DNA of 64,000 bases, from assembly GCF_000368145.1 (NCBI RefSeq), contig NZ_KB849283.1, forward strand, positions 1,948,324 through 2,012,323, given 5' to 3'. How positions within the stretch are numbered: the first letter of the stretch is position 1; each line of letters opens with the position of its first letter. Positions 44,468-54,794 of this stretch are shown here, piece after piece. Below the pieces are notes generated by a model. The model was not told the DNA's origin and made no database searches. It saw only the letters and a program-made list of their open reading frames with translations. The position numbers and the translations under genes are program-made. The stretch comes from Acinetobacter guillouiae CIP 63.46 (GTDB lineage: Bacteria; Pseudomonadota; Gammaproteobacteria; Pseudomonadales; Moraxellaceae).

Positions 44468-45586
44468 ATGGACTTTAATGACTTGCTCAACATGATGATT
44501 GAGCAAAAAGCATCAGACTTATTTATTACCGCGGATGTTGAACCATCAATGAAAATTAATGGTCAAATTGTTCCTGTGGTAAAAACCAAGTTAAACGGCG
44601 AAATTATTATGCAATTGCTAAACTCTATTATGAGTGAAAAGCAGCGTAAAGAATTTGCTGAGACGCGTGAATGTAACTTTGCCATTACCAATCGCGATAA
44701 AACTGCGCGTTTCCGTGTCAGTGCTTTTCAACAACGTGATATGCCAGGAATGGTTTTGCGTCGTATTGAAACTCAAATTCCGACCATGGATGAGCTTAAA
44801 TTACCACCTATCCTTAAAGATCTCGCAATGACCAAACGTGGGATCATCATCTTTGTTGGTGCAACAGGGACAGGTAAATCAACTTCGCTTGCGTCCATCA
44901 TTGGTTATCGCAATCAAAATTCTAAAGGTCATATCATCACCATTGAAGACCCAATTGAATTTGTACACGAACATGCAGGATGTATTATTACCCAACGTGA
45001 AGTGGGAATTGATACAGATTCTTTTGAAATTGCACTTAAGAATACTTTGCGTCAAGCACCAGATGTGATCTTAATTGGTGAGATCCGCTCTCGTGAAACC
45101 ATGGACTATGCCATCGCTTTTGCTGAAACAGGTCACTTAGTCTTTGCCACACTGCATGCCAACAACGCCAACCAAGCAATTGACCGGATTATTCACTTCT
45201 TTGAGTCTGACCGTCATAGCCAGTTGTTTATGGATTTATCACTTAACCTCAAAGCCATGGTTGCGCAACAATTGATTCCAACACCAGACGGTAATTCTCG
45301 TCGTGCTGCAATTGAAATTCTCATCAACTCACCGTTAGTTTCAGACTTAATCCGTAAAGGTGATGTACATGAAATTAAGGATTTGATGAAGCGCTCTCGT
45401 GAATTGGGTATGCAGACATTTGACCAAGCTTTATTTGACCTCTATAAAGCGGGACAAATTACCTATAAAGACGCACTTAAACATGCTGATTCTCCAAATG
45501 ATTTACGTCTACAAATCAAATTGGATGAAGAAGGTGGTGCACAGCTACTCAATTCAAATAGCAAACTCACCTTTGATGGACAGTAG
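44468..45586 (+). CDS. pilU: Type IV pilus retraction ATPase PilU
   Basis: A 372-residue PilT paralogue that helps PilT in retraction. Walker A GATGTGKSTS, Asp box EDPIEFVHEH, Walker B APDVILIGEIRS and His box TGHLVFATLHA are intact. The C-terminal extension after MQTFDQALFDLYKAGQIT is the usual PilU tail (LRLQIKLDEEGG). Terminated by a strong hairpin shared with fur. Confidence 0.96.
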   Translation: MDFNDLLNMMIEQKASDLFITADVEPSMKINGQIVPVVKTKLNGEIIMQLLNSIMSEKQRKEFAETRECNFAITNRDKTARFRVSAFQQRDMPGMVLRRIETQIPTMDELKLPPILKDLAMTKRGIIIFVGATGTGKSTSLASIIGYRNQNSKGHIITIEDPIEFVHEHAGCIITQREVGIDTDSFEIALKNTLRQAPDVILIGEIRSRETMDYAIAFAETGHLVFATLHANNANQAIDRIIHFFESDRHSQLFMDLSLNLKAMVAQQLIPTPDGNSRRAAIEILINSPLVSDLIRKGDVHEIKDLMKRSRELGMQTFDQALFDLYKAGQITYKDALKHADSPNDLRLQIKLDEEGGAQLLNSNSKLTFDGQ

Positions 45587-45615
45587 CTCAAAAGTAAAAA
45601 ATAAGCTGATATAAA

Positions 45616-45643
45616 AAGAGGGGGCTTAGTTAAGCCCCCTCTT
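45616..45643. terminator. Bidirectional terminator between pilU and fur
   Basis: Perfect 14-bp palindrome AAGAGGGGGCTTAG / TTAAGCCCCCTCTT-like, between the convergent stop codons at 45586 and 45666. Confidence 0.9.
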
Positions 45644-45665
45644 CATTTGTTGTATTTATGTGATT

Positions 45666-46103
45666 CTAGCGCTTACGATAAGCTTCCTGACATGCAGGTT
45701 CATCACAATAACCGTACAGATTCAAAGAATGTCCAGTCAATTGAAAGCCATGTTTCTCAGCTACCGAATGTTGCTCATGCTCGATGGTTTCATTAGTAAA
45801 TTCAACGACTTTATTACAATTTTGACAAACCAAATGATCATGATGATCTTCTTGCATAATTTCAAAAACAGAATGATTGTTTTCGAAATGATGGCGCTGG
45901 ATAATTCCAGCAGCTTCAAATTGTGTTAACACACGATATACGGTCGCTAGACCGACATCTTCACCTTGTTCGAGTAATGTTTTATAAATGTCTTCCGCGC
46001 TCAAGTGGTGTTGTCTTGAATTTTCTAATAATTCCAAAATCTTGATTCGTGGTAGGGTAACTTTAAGTCCAGCTTTGCGTAAATCTTGATTTGAAATAGG
46101 CAT
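45666..46103 (-). CDS. fur: Ferric uptake regulator Fur
   Basis: A 145-residue Fur repressor that, with Fe(II), shuts iron-uptake genes. The winged helix is in LRKAGLKVTLPRIKILELLE and SAEDIYKTLLEQGEDVGLATVYRVL; the metal site is in EDHHDHLVCQNCNKVVEF and HGFQLTGHSLNLYGYC (two CxxC/H regions). It is divergent from bamE, an arrangement conserved in this group. Confidence 0.97.
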   Translation of the reverse strand: MPISNQDLRKAGLKVTLPRIKILELLENSRQHHLSAEDIYKTLLEQGEDVGLATVYRVLTQFEAAGIIQRHHFENNHSVFEIMQEDHHDHLVCQNCNKVVEFTNETIEHEQHSVAEKHGFQLTGHSLNLYGYCDEPACQEAYRKR

Positions 46104-46215
46104 ATAAAAAGGTCTCTCAACAAATTTTAAGTTGGAATATGCAACAGAGTTGAGATGCAGTATGATCTATCCTTGGATCAATTGCATCATAATTAATTTG
46201 GGATAGTGTAGCAAA

Positions 46216-46614
46216 ATGCAAAAAATCATGCTGACGTTATTCGTCGCTTCTTTACTTGGTGGTTGTTCTGTATTTGGAGTATACAAAGTCGATATTCCTC
46301 AGGGAACACCGTTAACCCAAGCTCAAGCTTCAAAAATTCAAGTCGGTATGACCTACCAACAAGTACAGTTCTTGTTGGGTAGCCCAACAGTCTCAGATCC
46401 ATTGAATCCAGGACGATGGGATTACATTTACAACTATATCCCAGGAACTTACGCGAAAAAAGCGAAGATTCCCGCAGCACATGGCCAACATTTAAAGGTT
46501 TATTTTGATCAATCAGGTGTCGTAAACAAAATTGAAGGTTTAGAAACCATTCCTGAGTCTCAACCTGGTTTACCTGCTTCTAAAGAAGCAATATTGAATG
46601 CGCCCCCACTATAG
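46216..46614 (+). CDS. bamE: Outer-membrane assembly factor BamE (SmpA/OmlA)
   Basis: A 132-residue lipoprotein of the BAM complex. Lipobox LLGGC at Cys17; the domain shows YKVDIPQGTPLTQAQASKIQVGMTYQQVQFLLGSP and RWDYIYNYIPG, with a loose C-terminal tail (PESQPGLPASKEAILNAPPL). It helps BamA fold outer-membrane beta-barrels such as the porin in this window. Confidence 0.95.
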   Translation: MQKIMLTLFVASLLGGCSVFGVYKVDIPQGTPLTQAQASKIQVGMTYQQVQFLLGSPTVSDPLNPGRWDYIYNYIPGTYAKKAKIPAAHGQHLKVYFDQSGVVNKIEGLETIPESQPGLPASKEAILNAPPL

Positions 46615-46631
46615 ACACTTTGCGATAAAAA

Positions 46632-46657
46632 GAAACCCCTCAATGAGGGGTTTTTCA
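46632..46657 (+). terminator. Terminator of bamE
   Basis: Stem AAACCCCTCA / TGAGGGGTTT followed by TT, 17 bases past the stop. Confidence 0.88.
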
Positions 46658-46698
46658 TATGCATTCAATTGTTTAAAGCGATTATTGTAAATAACGCC

Positions 46699-47019
46699 TT
46701 ATTTAAATAACAATTGTTGATAGCGATTGCCACGGCAGTAACGTCCGACAGGATTTGCTTTTGCGCGATTGCGACGAATATCTTTTGGATTAATCGTTAA
46801 AGCTCTATAAATTTCAACACGATCACCTGCTTGTAGCAAATGCGATTGCGCTTTTATTTTCACTCCGAAAATACCGAAACTAAAATTTTCAGGTAATTCT
46901 ACTTGTTGCGCCAATCCACTTTGCGCAATTGCATCGGCAATCGTCATGCCTTGAGAAAATTGTAACTCAATGTGAAATTGTTGCTTTTCGGCAGCATATG
47001 CCACCCAAATCTTTGCCAC
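46699..47019 (-). CDS. rnfH: RnfH-family protein
   Basis: A 106-residue ubiquitin-like fold protein starting at GTG 47019 (VAKIWVAYA, with AAGGTG upstream), the usual start for the family; the frame is open further upstream but that part overlaps the neighbouring gene. Motifs are FHIELQFSQGMTIADAIAQSG, FGIFGVKIKAQSHLLQAGDRVEIYRALTINPKDIRR in pieces, then a basic tail. Next to bamE in most gammaproteobacteria it is followed by ratA and smpB; here it is preceded by a transporter gene instead. Function unclear. Confidence 0.88.
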   Translation of the reverse strand: MAKIWVAYAAEKQQFHIELQFSQGMTIADAIAQSGLAQQVELPENFSFGIFGVKIKAQSHLLQAGDRVEIYRALTINPKDIRRNRAKANPVGRYCRGNRYQQLLFK

Positions 47020-47036
47020 GAGATTCACCTTGACCC

Positions 47037-48104
47037 TTAAATTAACTGTCCAATATAGGATACCAATGCCAACACAATACTCAAAGGTAAAACAATTCGT
47101 ACCGCAATACGCCAAATATTATAAAACGCTTCTGAACTAAAATTGATTGCTTTACGTAGATGGCTGATTTTCATGATCCAACCCACAAAGATTGAATAAA
47201 TCAAGCAAATGACCAAGCCCCAAATCATCAGCAATGGATTAAACAGCACTGCAATGTTTGGAATTGCCCAAATGAATAATGCCACTAACAACACTACAAA
47301 TTGAATAAGTATTCCGACTTGGCGTTGAGCTAACTGTTCTTTGCCCAGTTGTAATAATAGCGCGGCTGAAATGACTGCAGTAAATAATAAAGTATAGGCA
47401 GGGATTTGTGCTGAAGCTGCAAAAAAACCAAAGGCAATCACAGCAACCAATTGCGCAATCCAAATAGGTAAAGCTGTTTTAGATGCCTCATTATTCTGTT
47501 GGACATTCAACAAGCTGGTTTGCCAATACAAGCCTAAACCGAGACCTGTAGCCACAAGGGCTAAAATTGTTGCATTGCCCCATTCCTTAAACTCTACAGG
47601 AGTAACATGCCAAGCGGGTAAGTGTGTACCGAAAACTTGTGCAAGGATTAAAGAAAGCAGCACGCCTATCGTGATCAAACCCACTAAAATTTGACGAGGC
47701 GCAAAAGACAAAGCAAAAGCCACTACAGCGGCACCTGCAAATAACAGATGACTTTCTATCGGTAAATTCGCAACCTGCACAGCACTTTGACTGATATTCG
47801 ATAAAATCCCACCCGCTAAGAATGGAATAAAAATAACAGCCAGCCAACCCACAATACGCCACGATTGAGATGCGTCAGCATCACGAGTTAAGCTAGACAA
47901 GGCATTGAGTGCAGTTGTTTTAGAACGCTTTGCTAAAGCAACTTCTAAATAAGTAATCGGCAATGCCAACACCAGCATTGACACTAACCACAATATCCAA
48001 AAATCAATTTGTCGATCAGTTTGAATATCCAGACTTGGAGCTAAACCTGCGATAATCATAAATGATAAACAAAATGCCATGAGCGGCGATAACCATCGTG
48101 ACAT
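47037..48104 (-). CDS. Short SNF-family-like sodium-dependent transporter
   Basis: A 355-residue membrane protein with about ten hydrophobic segments. It recalls the sodium:neurotransmitter symporter family: LVLALPITYLEVALAKRSKTTALNAL and WRIVGWLAVIFIPFLAGGIL match the second and third segments, and EFKEWGNATILALVATGLGLGLYW matches the sodium-site region. But the first-segment signature (a Gly-rich NxWRFP motif) is missing and the length is about 100 residues short, so the substrate and even transport activity are uncertain. ATG at 48104 with AGGA upstream preferred. It ends 17 bases before rnfH. Confidence 0.7.
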   Translation of the reverse strand: MSRWLSPLMAFCLSFMIIAGLAPSLDIQTDRQIDFWILWLVSMLVLALPITYLEVALAKRSKTTALNALSSLTRDADASQSWRIVGWLAVIFIPFLAGGILSNISQSAVQVANLPIESHLLFAGAAVVAFALSFAPRQILVGLITIGVLLSLILAQVFGTHLPAWHVTPVEFKEWGNATILALVATGLGLGLYWQTSLLNVQQNNEASKTALPIWIAQLVAVIAFGFFAASAQIPAYTLLFTAVISAALLLQLGKEQLAQRQVGILIQFVVLLVALFIWAIPNIAVLFNPLLMIWGLVICLIYSIFVGWIMKISHLRKAINFSSEAFYNIWRIAVRIVLPLSIVLALVSYIGQLI

Positions 48105-48182
48105 AGAATAATCCTGCATGAGGTGTTTCGTAAAAAGTTCTGCTATTTTGCCTTTGTCGATGCTGAAAATCAAAGCTTAAAA

Positions 48183-48213
48183 GAAAAAAGCAAATCACCC
48201 CTCGATGATTTGC
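48183..48213 (-). terminator. Terminator of the hemerythrin gene
   Basis: Stem GCAAATCA / TGATTTGC with an 8-base loop, followed on the minus strand by a T-run (A-run at 48184-48189), 110 bases past the hemerythrin stop. Confidence 0.7.
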
Positions 48214-48322
48214 TGCGCTAGATATTGTTATAATCTTTGTTATTTCTTTTTATCCCCTCTGAATTTTTTTAGTTAGAGAGCTGGTGATTCCCATAATTTC
48301 ACAATCATAAAATGCCTGTAAA

Positions 48323-48778
48323 TTATGAAAAAAATCTTGCAAACCAATTTTTGCCTTTTTTCTTTTCGTTTTCTTTAATGATTCCCATCATATTTAATTT
48401 TACAGCCCCCACATAATCTGCATCATCATGTTGAATATGATTAATTAACCATTTAGACAACACTTCATGCAATTCTTTTTCTATAGAATGCCCTTCTTCA
48501 AAACTGGTACGATAACTTTCAATACGTTTAATAAATAAGTCATGTACACGTTTATGAGGAACACGGTACTTATAACCCGCTTCTTCTTGTAAGCTTTCTT
48601 CAAAGGTAAAATGAGATTGTGTATAGTCAATAATATTATCAAGAATTTGCTTAATACGAACACGATCGGTTGCCATACCGATTTCATCAATTTCATTGAT
48701 GTAATCCAAAATCCTTTTATGTTGATCGTCGATCACATCGATACCCGTATTATATTCTGGAATCCATCTCATCTTCAT
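48323..48778 (-). CDS. Bacteriohemerythrin
   Basis: A 151-residue oxygen-binding di-iron protein. The iron ligands are all present: His20 (DDQHKR), His56 and Glu60 (HFTFEE), His75 and His79 (HKRVHD), His114 and Asp119 (HIQHDD). In other bacteria it stores or delivers oxygen, or senses it for motility. A basic C-terminus (KEKKKGKNWFARFFS-like) adds about 20 residues. Single gene; followed by a long gene-free region upstream. Confidence 0.93.
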   Translation of the reverse strand: MKMRWIPEYNTGIDVIDDQHKRILDYINEIDEIGMATDRVRIKQILDNIIDYTQSHFTFEESLQEEAGYKYRVPHKRVHDLFIKRIESYRTSFEEGHSIEKELHEVLSKWLINHIQHDDADYVGAVKLNMMGIIKENEKKKGKNWFARFFS

Positions 48779-49712
48779 ACGATCACCTTAAAATAATGTC
48801 TTGACCTTCAGCAACCATATTAACGGCTATCTCTCTAAATAAAAATGAACTGTATTAGTCGGGATTCATTAAAAAAACTATTAAATAAATTAAGTTATTG
48901 TTTATACTTAGATAATATTTTAATCCGTACTAAAAGAGTAAGATATTTTTTAACCAATTATTAAGTTTAAATAATTTTATTGATTGTCTATATTTATTAT
49001 TTAGCATAAATAAATGATTATTAATGTGTAATCGAAAAATTTAAAACAACCACATCAAATAATATTTCAATTACTATTTTCAACACGATTTCTCGTGATA
49101 AAAGCGAACTAAGATCATTTTTGCAAAATAAGAAAAAATATTCTTTTGTGATTTTGTTATATTTTTAAATAATTTCTTTATTCAAGTGAAAAGTATTTTA
49201 TACCTACTATTTTCATTCCACTTATTTCATGATTCACTTAAAAAAGAGTTAAAATATAGATTTTATCATGACAATTTTATGTCAAATTTAAATAATTAGA
49301 ACAAGATTATTACTTAAAGTTTATCAAGAGAATATGACTAAACATTATTATTTTGATCGTCTTCTGTTTGTTGTAGTAGCATCAAAATACTCCGTTAAGT
49401 ATCAAAGATGACCATCCTATACAATTTAATATGAGACTTTGATCATTCAAAATAATGCGATTTACAATAAATAATTCGAAGTAATTTTTACAGGATTTAG
49501 TGAAAAAAACCCTGTAACCGAATGATAAGGAAATTGCTATCGATCTAAGATAATTCTTGCATCTATAGCTAGTACAAAAGCACCTATAAAAACCTGAATG
49601 GGCTAGTTAAATTGAATTATTTTTTATTTTTACAATGATTTATACTTAAAAAAACATGGAGTTAGCGAATAACGCCTCCCCCCAATCATCATATGAATTC
49701 ATTCAGATCAAA
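48779..49712. other. Long AT-rich gene-free region
   Basis: 934 bases, strongly AT-rich, between the hemerythrin start and the amidotransferase stop. No convincing gene; a 25-codon frame at 49334 is too short to call. A loose inverted pair TTACAGG / CCTGTAA lies at about 49490-49518. No tRNA or known RNA shape is recognised. It may hold a small RNA, a nucleoid-protein site, or be decayed sequence. Confidence 0.4.
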
Positions 49713-50561
49713 CTAATATTGATCTGCCTTGGTGACTCTAACCAAACTTGGATCAGCAGCCTCACGAGCAAGTCTTTCAACATGTGTTGTTGCTGTTTTT
49801 ATCACTTGACCATCTTTAAATAAAATCATCTCACCAGGTTGGTATGCGGTCCAAACTTCATTTTGAGTTAATGGCTCTGTGGTAATCACGGCAACACGAT
49901 CTTCTTTTGTCGTAAATTGACTAAAATCAATATCGACATCAATATCGACCAAGCGTGCATATGTAAATGGATACTCGCGTACAATCCAATGCAGCTTCGT
50001 TGTCGCATAACTAAACAATGCTTGTCCATTGGAGAGGCAAAAATTAAAAGTGCCATATTCTGCAATTTTAGGTGAAATTTCTTCAAGCAAGGCAAATACA
50101 TCATTTAAACTCGGTTCAAAATAACCAAATCTTAAAACCAGTTGTTCAAGCAAATAACAAAATGCCAGCTCACTGTCGGTACTGCCTACAGGGGTAAAAC
50201 GCCCTGACAAATGTGGATGAAAGTTATGTAAATCACCATTGTGCGCAAAAATCCACTGTCTACCCCATAACTCACGAATAAAGGGGTGGGAGTTTTCTAA
50301 GGTGATTTTACCTTGAGTTGCTTTGCGAATATGCGCAATGACATTCCGTGATTTGATTGGATAGTTACGTACCAGTTCAGCAATCGGTGACAAGACTGCA
50401 GATTGATTGTCGACAAATAAACGACATGCTTTATCTTCAAAAAAGGCAATGCCAAACCCATCAGAATGATCAGAGGTTATTCCTGCACGTTGAGAAAACC
50501 CACGAAACGAAAAAGTAATATCAGTGGGAGCAGCGCAGTTCATTCCAAGCAATTGGCACAT
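49713..50561 (-). CDS. Class II glutamine amidotransferase (YafJ-like)
   Basis: A 282-residue N-terminal nucleophile amidotransferase. It starts MCQLLGMN at 50561, so removal of Met exposes catalytic Cys2; an upstream open frame is ignored. Other marks are GFSQRAG, DGFGIAFFEDK, HIRKAT, ENSHPFIREL and WIFAHNGDLHNF, as in GATase_4 proteins. It releases ammonia from glutamine for an unknown acceptor enzyme; the neighbours do not tell which. Confidence 0.9.
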   Translation of the reverse strand: MCQLLGMNCAAPTDITFSFRGFSQRAGITSDHSDGFGIAFFEDKACRLFVDNQSAVLSPIAELVRNYPIKSRNVIAHIRKATQGKITLENSHPFIRELWGRQWIFAHNGDLHNFHPHLSGRFTPVGSTDSELAFCYLLEQLVLRFGYFEPSLNDVFALLEEISPKIAEYGTFNFCLSNGQALFSYATTKLHWIVREYPFTYARLVDIDVDIDFSQFTTKEDRVAVITTEPLTQNEVWTAYQPGEMILFKDGQVIKTATTHVERLAREAADPSLVRVTKADQY

Positions 50562-50746
50562 AGTGTATTCATACAACATTTTATTTATAAGAATATTGTG
50601 CATGACTACGCAGCTGCTTGCAAATCTCAATAACTGAAAATAACTGCAAACAGATGCATATTATACCCATGACTTAACACAGATCAGTAAAATGATTGGG
50701 GTACTTTTAGGATATCAAACTCTAAGTCCCCTTATTTTTCGGACAC

Positions 50747-51532
50747 TCAGCGATTAACCATTTTGTTTAAAACAAAGTTTTTGGCAATTTCATTGACATC
50801 TAAAAAGACAAAATAATCTAAACAATTAAATGCTTCATCGTGATATGCCTGTTTCGATAAACGCGCATTCATTTTCAAATAGACATCAAACAACTTTGGA
50901 ATTCGTTCATCTTGTGGAAAGCTATACTCTGGATGACTCGGTTCAAAAGCGGGATTTGCCTTTATATCAATCGACTGTTTAGCATTCATTTTCTTCAAAT
51001 GCTGATGCGTATAGTAAGCACGTGCCTTATTGTCTTCTAAACGGATACTGACACAACCCATTAAGTGTTTTGCCTTCATTTTCCAAAGCACTGTCGGAAC
51101 TAAGTTTAACCACAACATCGACAATGCACGTCCATTACGATAACGCGGATGTACACACGTACGGCCTATTTCCACAATATTGGATAGATGTGAAAGTTGA
51201 GAAACATCAAATTCTTGTGCGCTATAACTACGTGCAAGTTCATGCCCCTGAATCAACTTCAGACGTGTGTAGGCAACAATCTCATTGCTCCATTTATCAC
51301 GTAATACCGCATGCTCACAATCAAGGTCATATAAATCTTGATCTAATCCATTTTCAAATGTAATGCCAAACTGATCTGCGAATTGTACTGCACGAAATTT
51401 TTGTACTTCTTTGAGTTGTTTCAGGTCTTCAACCCATTCAAATTTATATTGTGATTGTGCTTTTTTAGGTTTTGGTAACGGTAAATTTAAGTTCTGGAAG
51501 TTCTGGCGATACTGATTTAATTTTGCGAACAT
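50747..51532 (-). CDS. OlsB-like N-acyltransferase (ornithine lipid synthesis)
   Basis: A 261-residue GNAT-fold acyltransferase of the OlsB type, which attaches a 3-hydroxyacyl chain to ornithine. Typical parts are FRAVQFADQFG, DLDCEHAVLRD, IVAYTRL, the acyl-CoA/ACP binding strand NIVEIGRTCVHPRYRNGRALSMLW and MGCVSIRLED. A partner OlsA-type O-acyltransferase is not adjacent; the PlsC-family gene at 58419 is a possible but unproven partner. Located upstream of argB on the same strand as the next gene but separated by a terminator. Confidence 0.8.
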   Translation of the reverse strand: MFAKLNQYRQNFQNLNLPLPKPKKAQSQYKFEWVEDLKQLKEVQKFRAVQFADQFGITFENGLDQDLYDLDCEHAVLRDKWSNEIVAYTRLKLIQGHELARSYSAQEFDVSQLSHLSNIVEIGRTCVHPRYRNGRALSMLWLNLVPTVLWKMKAKHLMGCVSIRLEDNKARAYYTHQHLKKMNAKQSIDIKANPAFEPSHPEYSFPQDERIPKLFDVYLKMNARLSKQAYHDEAFNCLDYFVFLDVNEIAKNFVLNKMVNR

Positions 51533-51651
51533 ATTTTCGACTCCTTGAGCTTTTACTTACACTATGCAATCCTGATGACACTTATATGACGAAAAAATGA
51601 ACGTTTAAAAACACGCTATGAATGGTGAATTTGAAATAAAATCGGCAAAAT

Positions 51652-51682
51652 AAAAAAGCCAATGTTTTCACACTGGCATTTT
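51652..51682 (-). terminator. Terminator of argB
   Basis: Stem GCCAATG / CACTGGC (one G-T pair) with a 6-base loop, preceded by A6 which reads as T6 on the minus strand, 26 bases past the argB stop. Confidence 0.8.
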
Positions 51683-51707
51683 AAAAAAATAATCTATAGA
51701 TTAAAAA

Positions 51708-52640
<933 letters not shown>

Positions 52641-52671
52641 TTAGACTGATGAATATGGATGATGCAAGAAA

Positions 52672-54111
52672 TCAGTGTGCCTGTAGAATATCTTGGGCGA
52701 TCATAGGATAACGATCACTGAGCATAGACGCAAATGTCTGACGAATTTCATTTAAACAATTTGGACAATCTGCATCAAAACGTACGGTAAAATATTCACC
52801 TGTATTTGATGCCCGAATAATGCCAAAACCATGCTCAAAATCAAGGCGAACACCATCAATTTTACTCAGCTCGGCACCAAATTGTTGACTGAGCTGTTCG
52901 ATCTCATTCAAAACAATTTTCGGATCAGTACGATGGGTACTGATATAAGTATCTTCAGTATAAAAACGGTCAGGATAACAGGCTAAGATTTCAGACAATG
53001 TTGCTTGAGGAAAACAACATAAGTATTCCATCACACGTAAAGCCGCATATAGACCATCGTCATAACCAAGTCCACGCCCATCATTAAATACATAATGACC
53101 TGCGTACTCACCACCAAAGACAGCTCGGCCTTTTGATTGCGACATGTATTTGCGTAAAAAACTACTACCAGTCCGAATCATCTTGGCTTGACCACCCAAA
53201 CGTTCAACCACTTGACGCACCATAGATGAACATTTCACATCAAATACAATTTCATGCTGTGGGTGATCTTTTAAACACATTTGGGCAAACAATGCTAAAA
53301 GCCGATCCGCTGAAATAATATGGGCATTTTCATCCAATAAAACCACACGATCGCCATCACCATCTAAAGCAATACCAATGTCTGCCTGATGATTAAGTAC
53401 ATTTTGTCGTAATAATTCTAAGTGTGTGGCTTGTGAAGGATCTGGCGCATGGTCAGGGAAGTTTCCATCAGCATTACAGCGTAATGCAATCACCTCACAA
53501 CCCAATTTTTTTAAAACAAGATTGGCACAATAGCCTGCTGAACCATTTAAGCCATCAATCACGACTTTGAGTGGTCGGGTTAACTGAATATCTTTTAATA
53601 ACGCAGACTGATAGGACAGACAAAATTCAGATTTAATTTGATGAGTCGCGCTTGGAATCACAGATTCGGCATCAATCCATGACAACTGTTCACTTTGCAG
53701 ATAATTTTTTGCTTGAATGCCTATGTTTTGAATCATTTCAGGAGACGGTGGCTCAAACTGCATAATCCATTTAATACCATTGTCGGTTTTTGGATTATGA
53801 CTGGCTGTGACCATGATGCCATTGCCCTGCGTATTTCTTGCGGCAAAGTACAATTGTGGTGTAGCACAACAACCTATTTCAGTGACTTCAATGTCTTTAT
53901 TTTGAAATACCTGTTTGATAATTTGAGCATACGCAGGACTGCTTAATCGAGCATCGTATCCCAAGGTAATTTTTGATTGACCCTTTTCAATCAGTTGATC
54001 AACTAAAGCATATGCGATTGCCTGAATCAATTCAGGTGGCATCATTTCAACTTTTCCACGAATATCATAAGCGCGGAAAATCTGAAAAGGAAAATCGTTC
54101 ATCTTTTTCAT
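52672..54111 (-). CDS. Phosphomannomutase/phosphoglucomutase
   Basis: A 479-residue alpha-D-phosphohexomutase of the AlgC type, making mannose-1-P and glucose-1-P for surface glycans. Four domains with standard motifs: IFRAYDIRGKVEMM (start), MVTASHNPKTDNGIK (phospho-Ser), DGDGDRVVLLDEN (Mg), GGEYAGHYVF (sugar) and a C-terminal phosphate loop RASNTGEYFTVRF. ATG at 54111 (GAAG upstream) preferred over TTG 54117; ATG 54102 also possible. Upstream of argB on the same strand. Confidence 0.93.
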   Translation of the reverse strand: MKKMNDFPFQIFRAYDIRGKVEMMPPELIQAIAYALVDQLIEKGQSKITLGYDARLSSPAYAQIIKQVFQNKDIEVTEIGCCATPQLYFAARNTQGNGIMVTASHNPKTDNGIKWIMQFEPPSPEMIQNIGIQAKNYLQSEQLSWIDAESVIPSATHQIKSEFCLSYQSALLKDIQLTRPLKVVIDGLNGSAGYCANLVLKKLGCEVIALRCNADGNFPDHAPDPSQATHLELLRQNVLNHQADIGIALDGDGDRVVLLDENAHIISADRLLALFAQMCLKDHPQHEIVFDVKCSSMVRQVVERLGGQAKMIRTGSSFLRKYMSQSKGRAVFGGEYAGHYVFNDGRGLGYDDGLYAALRVMEYLCCFPQATLSEILACYPDRFYTEDTYISTHRTDPKIVLNEIEQLSQQFGAELSKIDGVRLDFEHGFGIIRASNTGEYFTVRFDADCPNCLNEIRQTFASMLSDRYPMIAQDILQAH

Positions 54112-54298
54112 AAGCAAAACTTCTATTTGCTTAACCCTTTATTTCGTCAGCTTTATCGCTCTAATGATAAGCAAGCAATTCATTTATATGAGAATATTTA
54201 TATCGGGTCAAATGCAATATACTAAAAAACTCTTGATAATATATTCAATTTTATATACAGCGTTATACATACTTTTTGTTACAATTCAATATAACATT

Positions 54299-54326
54299 AA
54301 AAAAGCCTGATAAATCAGGCTTTAAA
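54299..54326 (-). terminator. Terminator of dut
   Basis: Stem AAAGCCTGAT / ATCAGGCTTT with a 2-base loop, with an A-run on its far side giving a minus-strand T-run, 16 bases past the stop. Confidence 0.85.
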
Positions 54327-54341
54327 AATGATGAGAAAAAC

Positions 54342-54794
54342 TTAGTTCTTCCCAGTGTGACCAAAACCACCAGCACCACGTTCAGTCGCTTCAAATTCAC
54401 TTACAATATCAAATTGCGCTTGAACGACAGGCACTAAAACATACTGTGCTAAACGCTCACCTGGTTCTAAAGTAAAAGTGGTTTGACCACGATTCCAAAC
54501 AGAAACCATCAATTCGCCTTGATAATCTGAATCAATTAAGCCAACCAAGTTGCCCAATACGATCCCATGCTTATGGCCCAAGCCCGAACGTGGTAAAACT
54601 AGACCAGCAAAATTAGTATCTTCAATATAAATGGCCATACCTGTTTTAACCAACACAGTTTGACCAGGTTCAATTTGAATCGCTTCTTCTACACATGCAC
54701 GTAAGTCCAAACCCGCTGAACCTGTTGTTGCATATGTTGGCATTGGCCATTCTTGACCTAAACGTTGATCAAGTACTTTTACTTGAACTTTCAT
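54342..54794 (-). CDS. dut: Deoxyuridine 5'-triphosphate nucleotidohydrolase (dUTPase)
   Basis: A 150-residue homotrimeric dUTPase that keeps uracil out of DNA by splitting dUTP to dUMP. Five motifs in order: [50 protein letters not shown] and [11 protein letters not shown]. Next to phosphomannomutase, as in other pseudomonads and relatives. Confidence 0.96.
   Translation of the reverse strand: MKVQVKVLDQRLGQEWPMPTYATTGSAGLDLRACVEEAIQIEPGQTVLVKTGMAIYIEDTNFAGLVLPRSGLGHKHGIVLGNLVGLIDSDYQGELMVSVWNRGQTTFTLEPGERLAQYVLVPVVQAQFDIVSEFEATERGAGGFGHTGKN

Noticed and set aside
46699-47115. Longer form of rnfH starting at 47115
   Set aside because: The extra 32 residues overlap the end of the transporter gene and do not fit the family; the GTG at 47019 has a good ribosome site.
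49334-49411. 25-codon plus-strand frame (MTKHYYFDRLL) in the long gap
   Set aside because: Too short to separate from chance in AT-rich DNA; kept only as a note under the gap.
49713-50630. Longer form of the class II amidotransferase starting at 50630
   Set aside because: The catalytic Cys must be residue 2, which requires the start at 50561.
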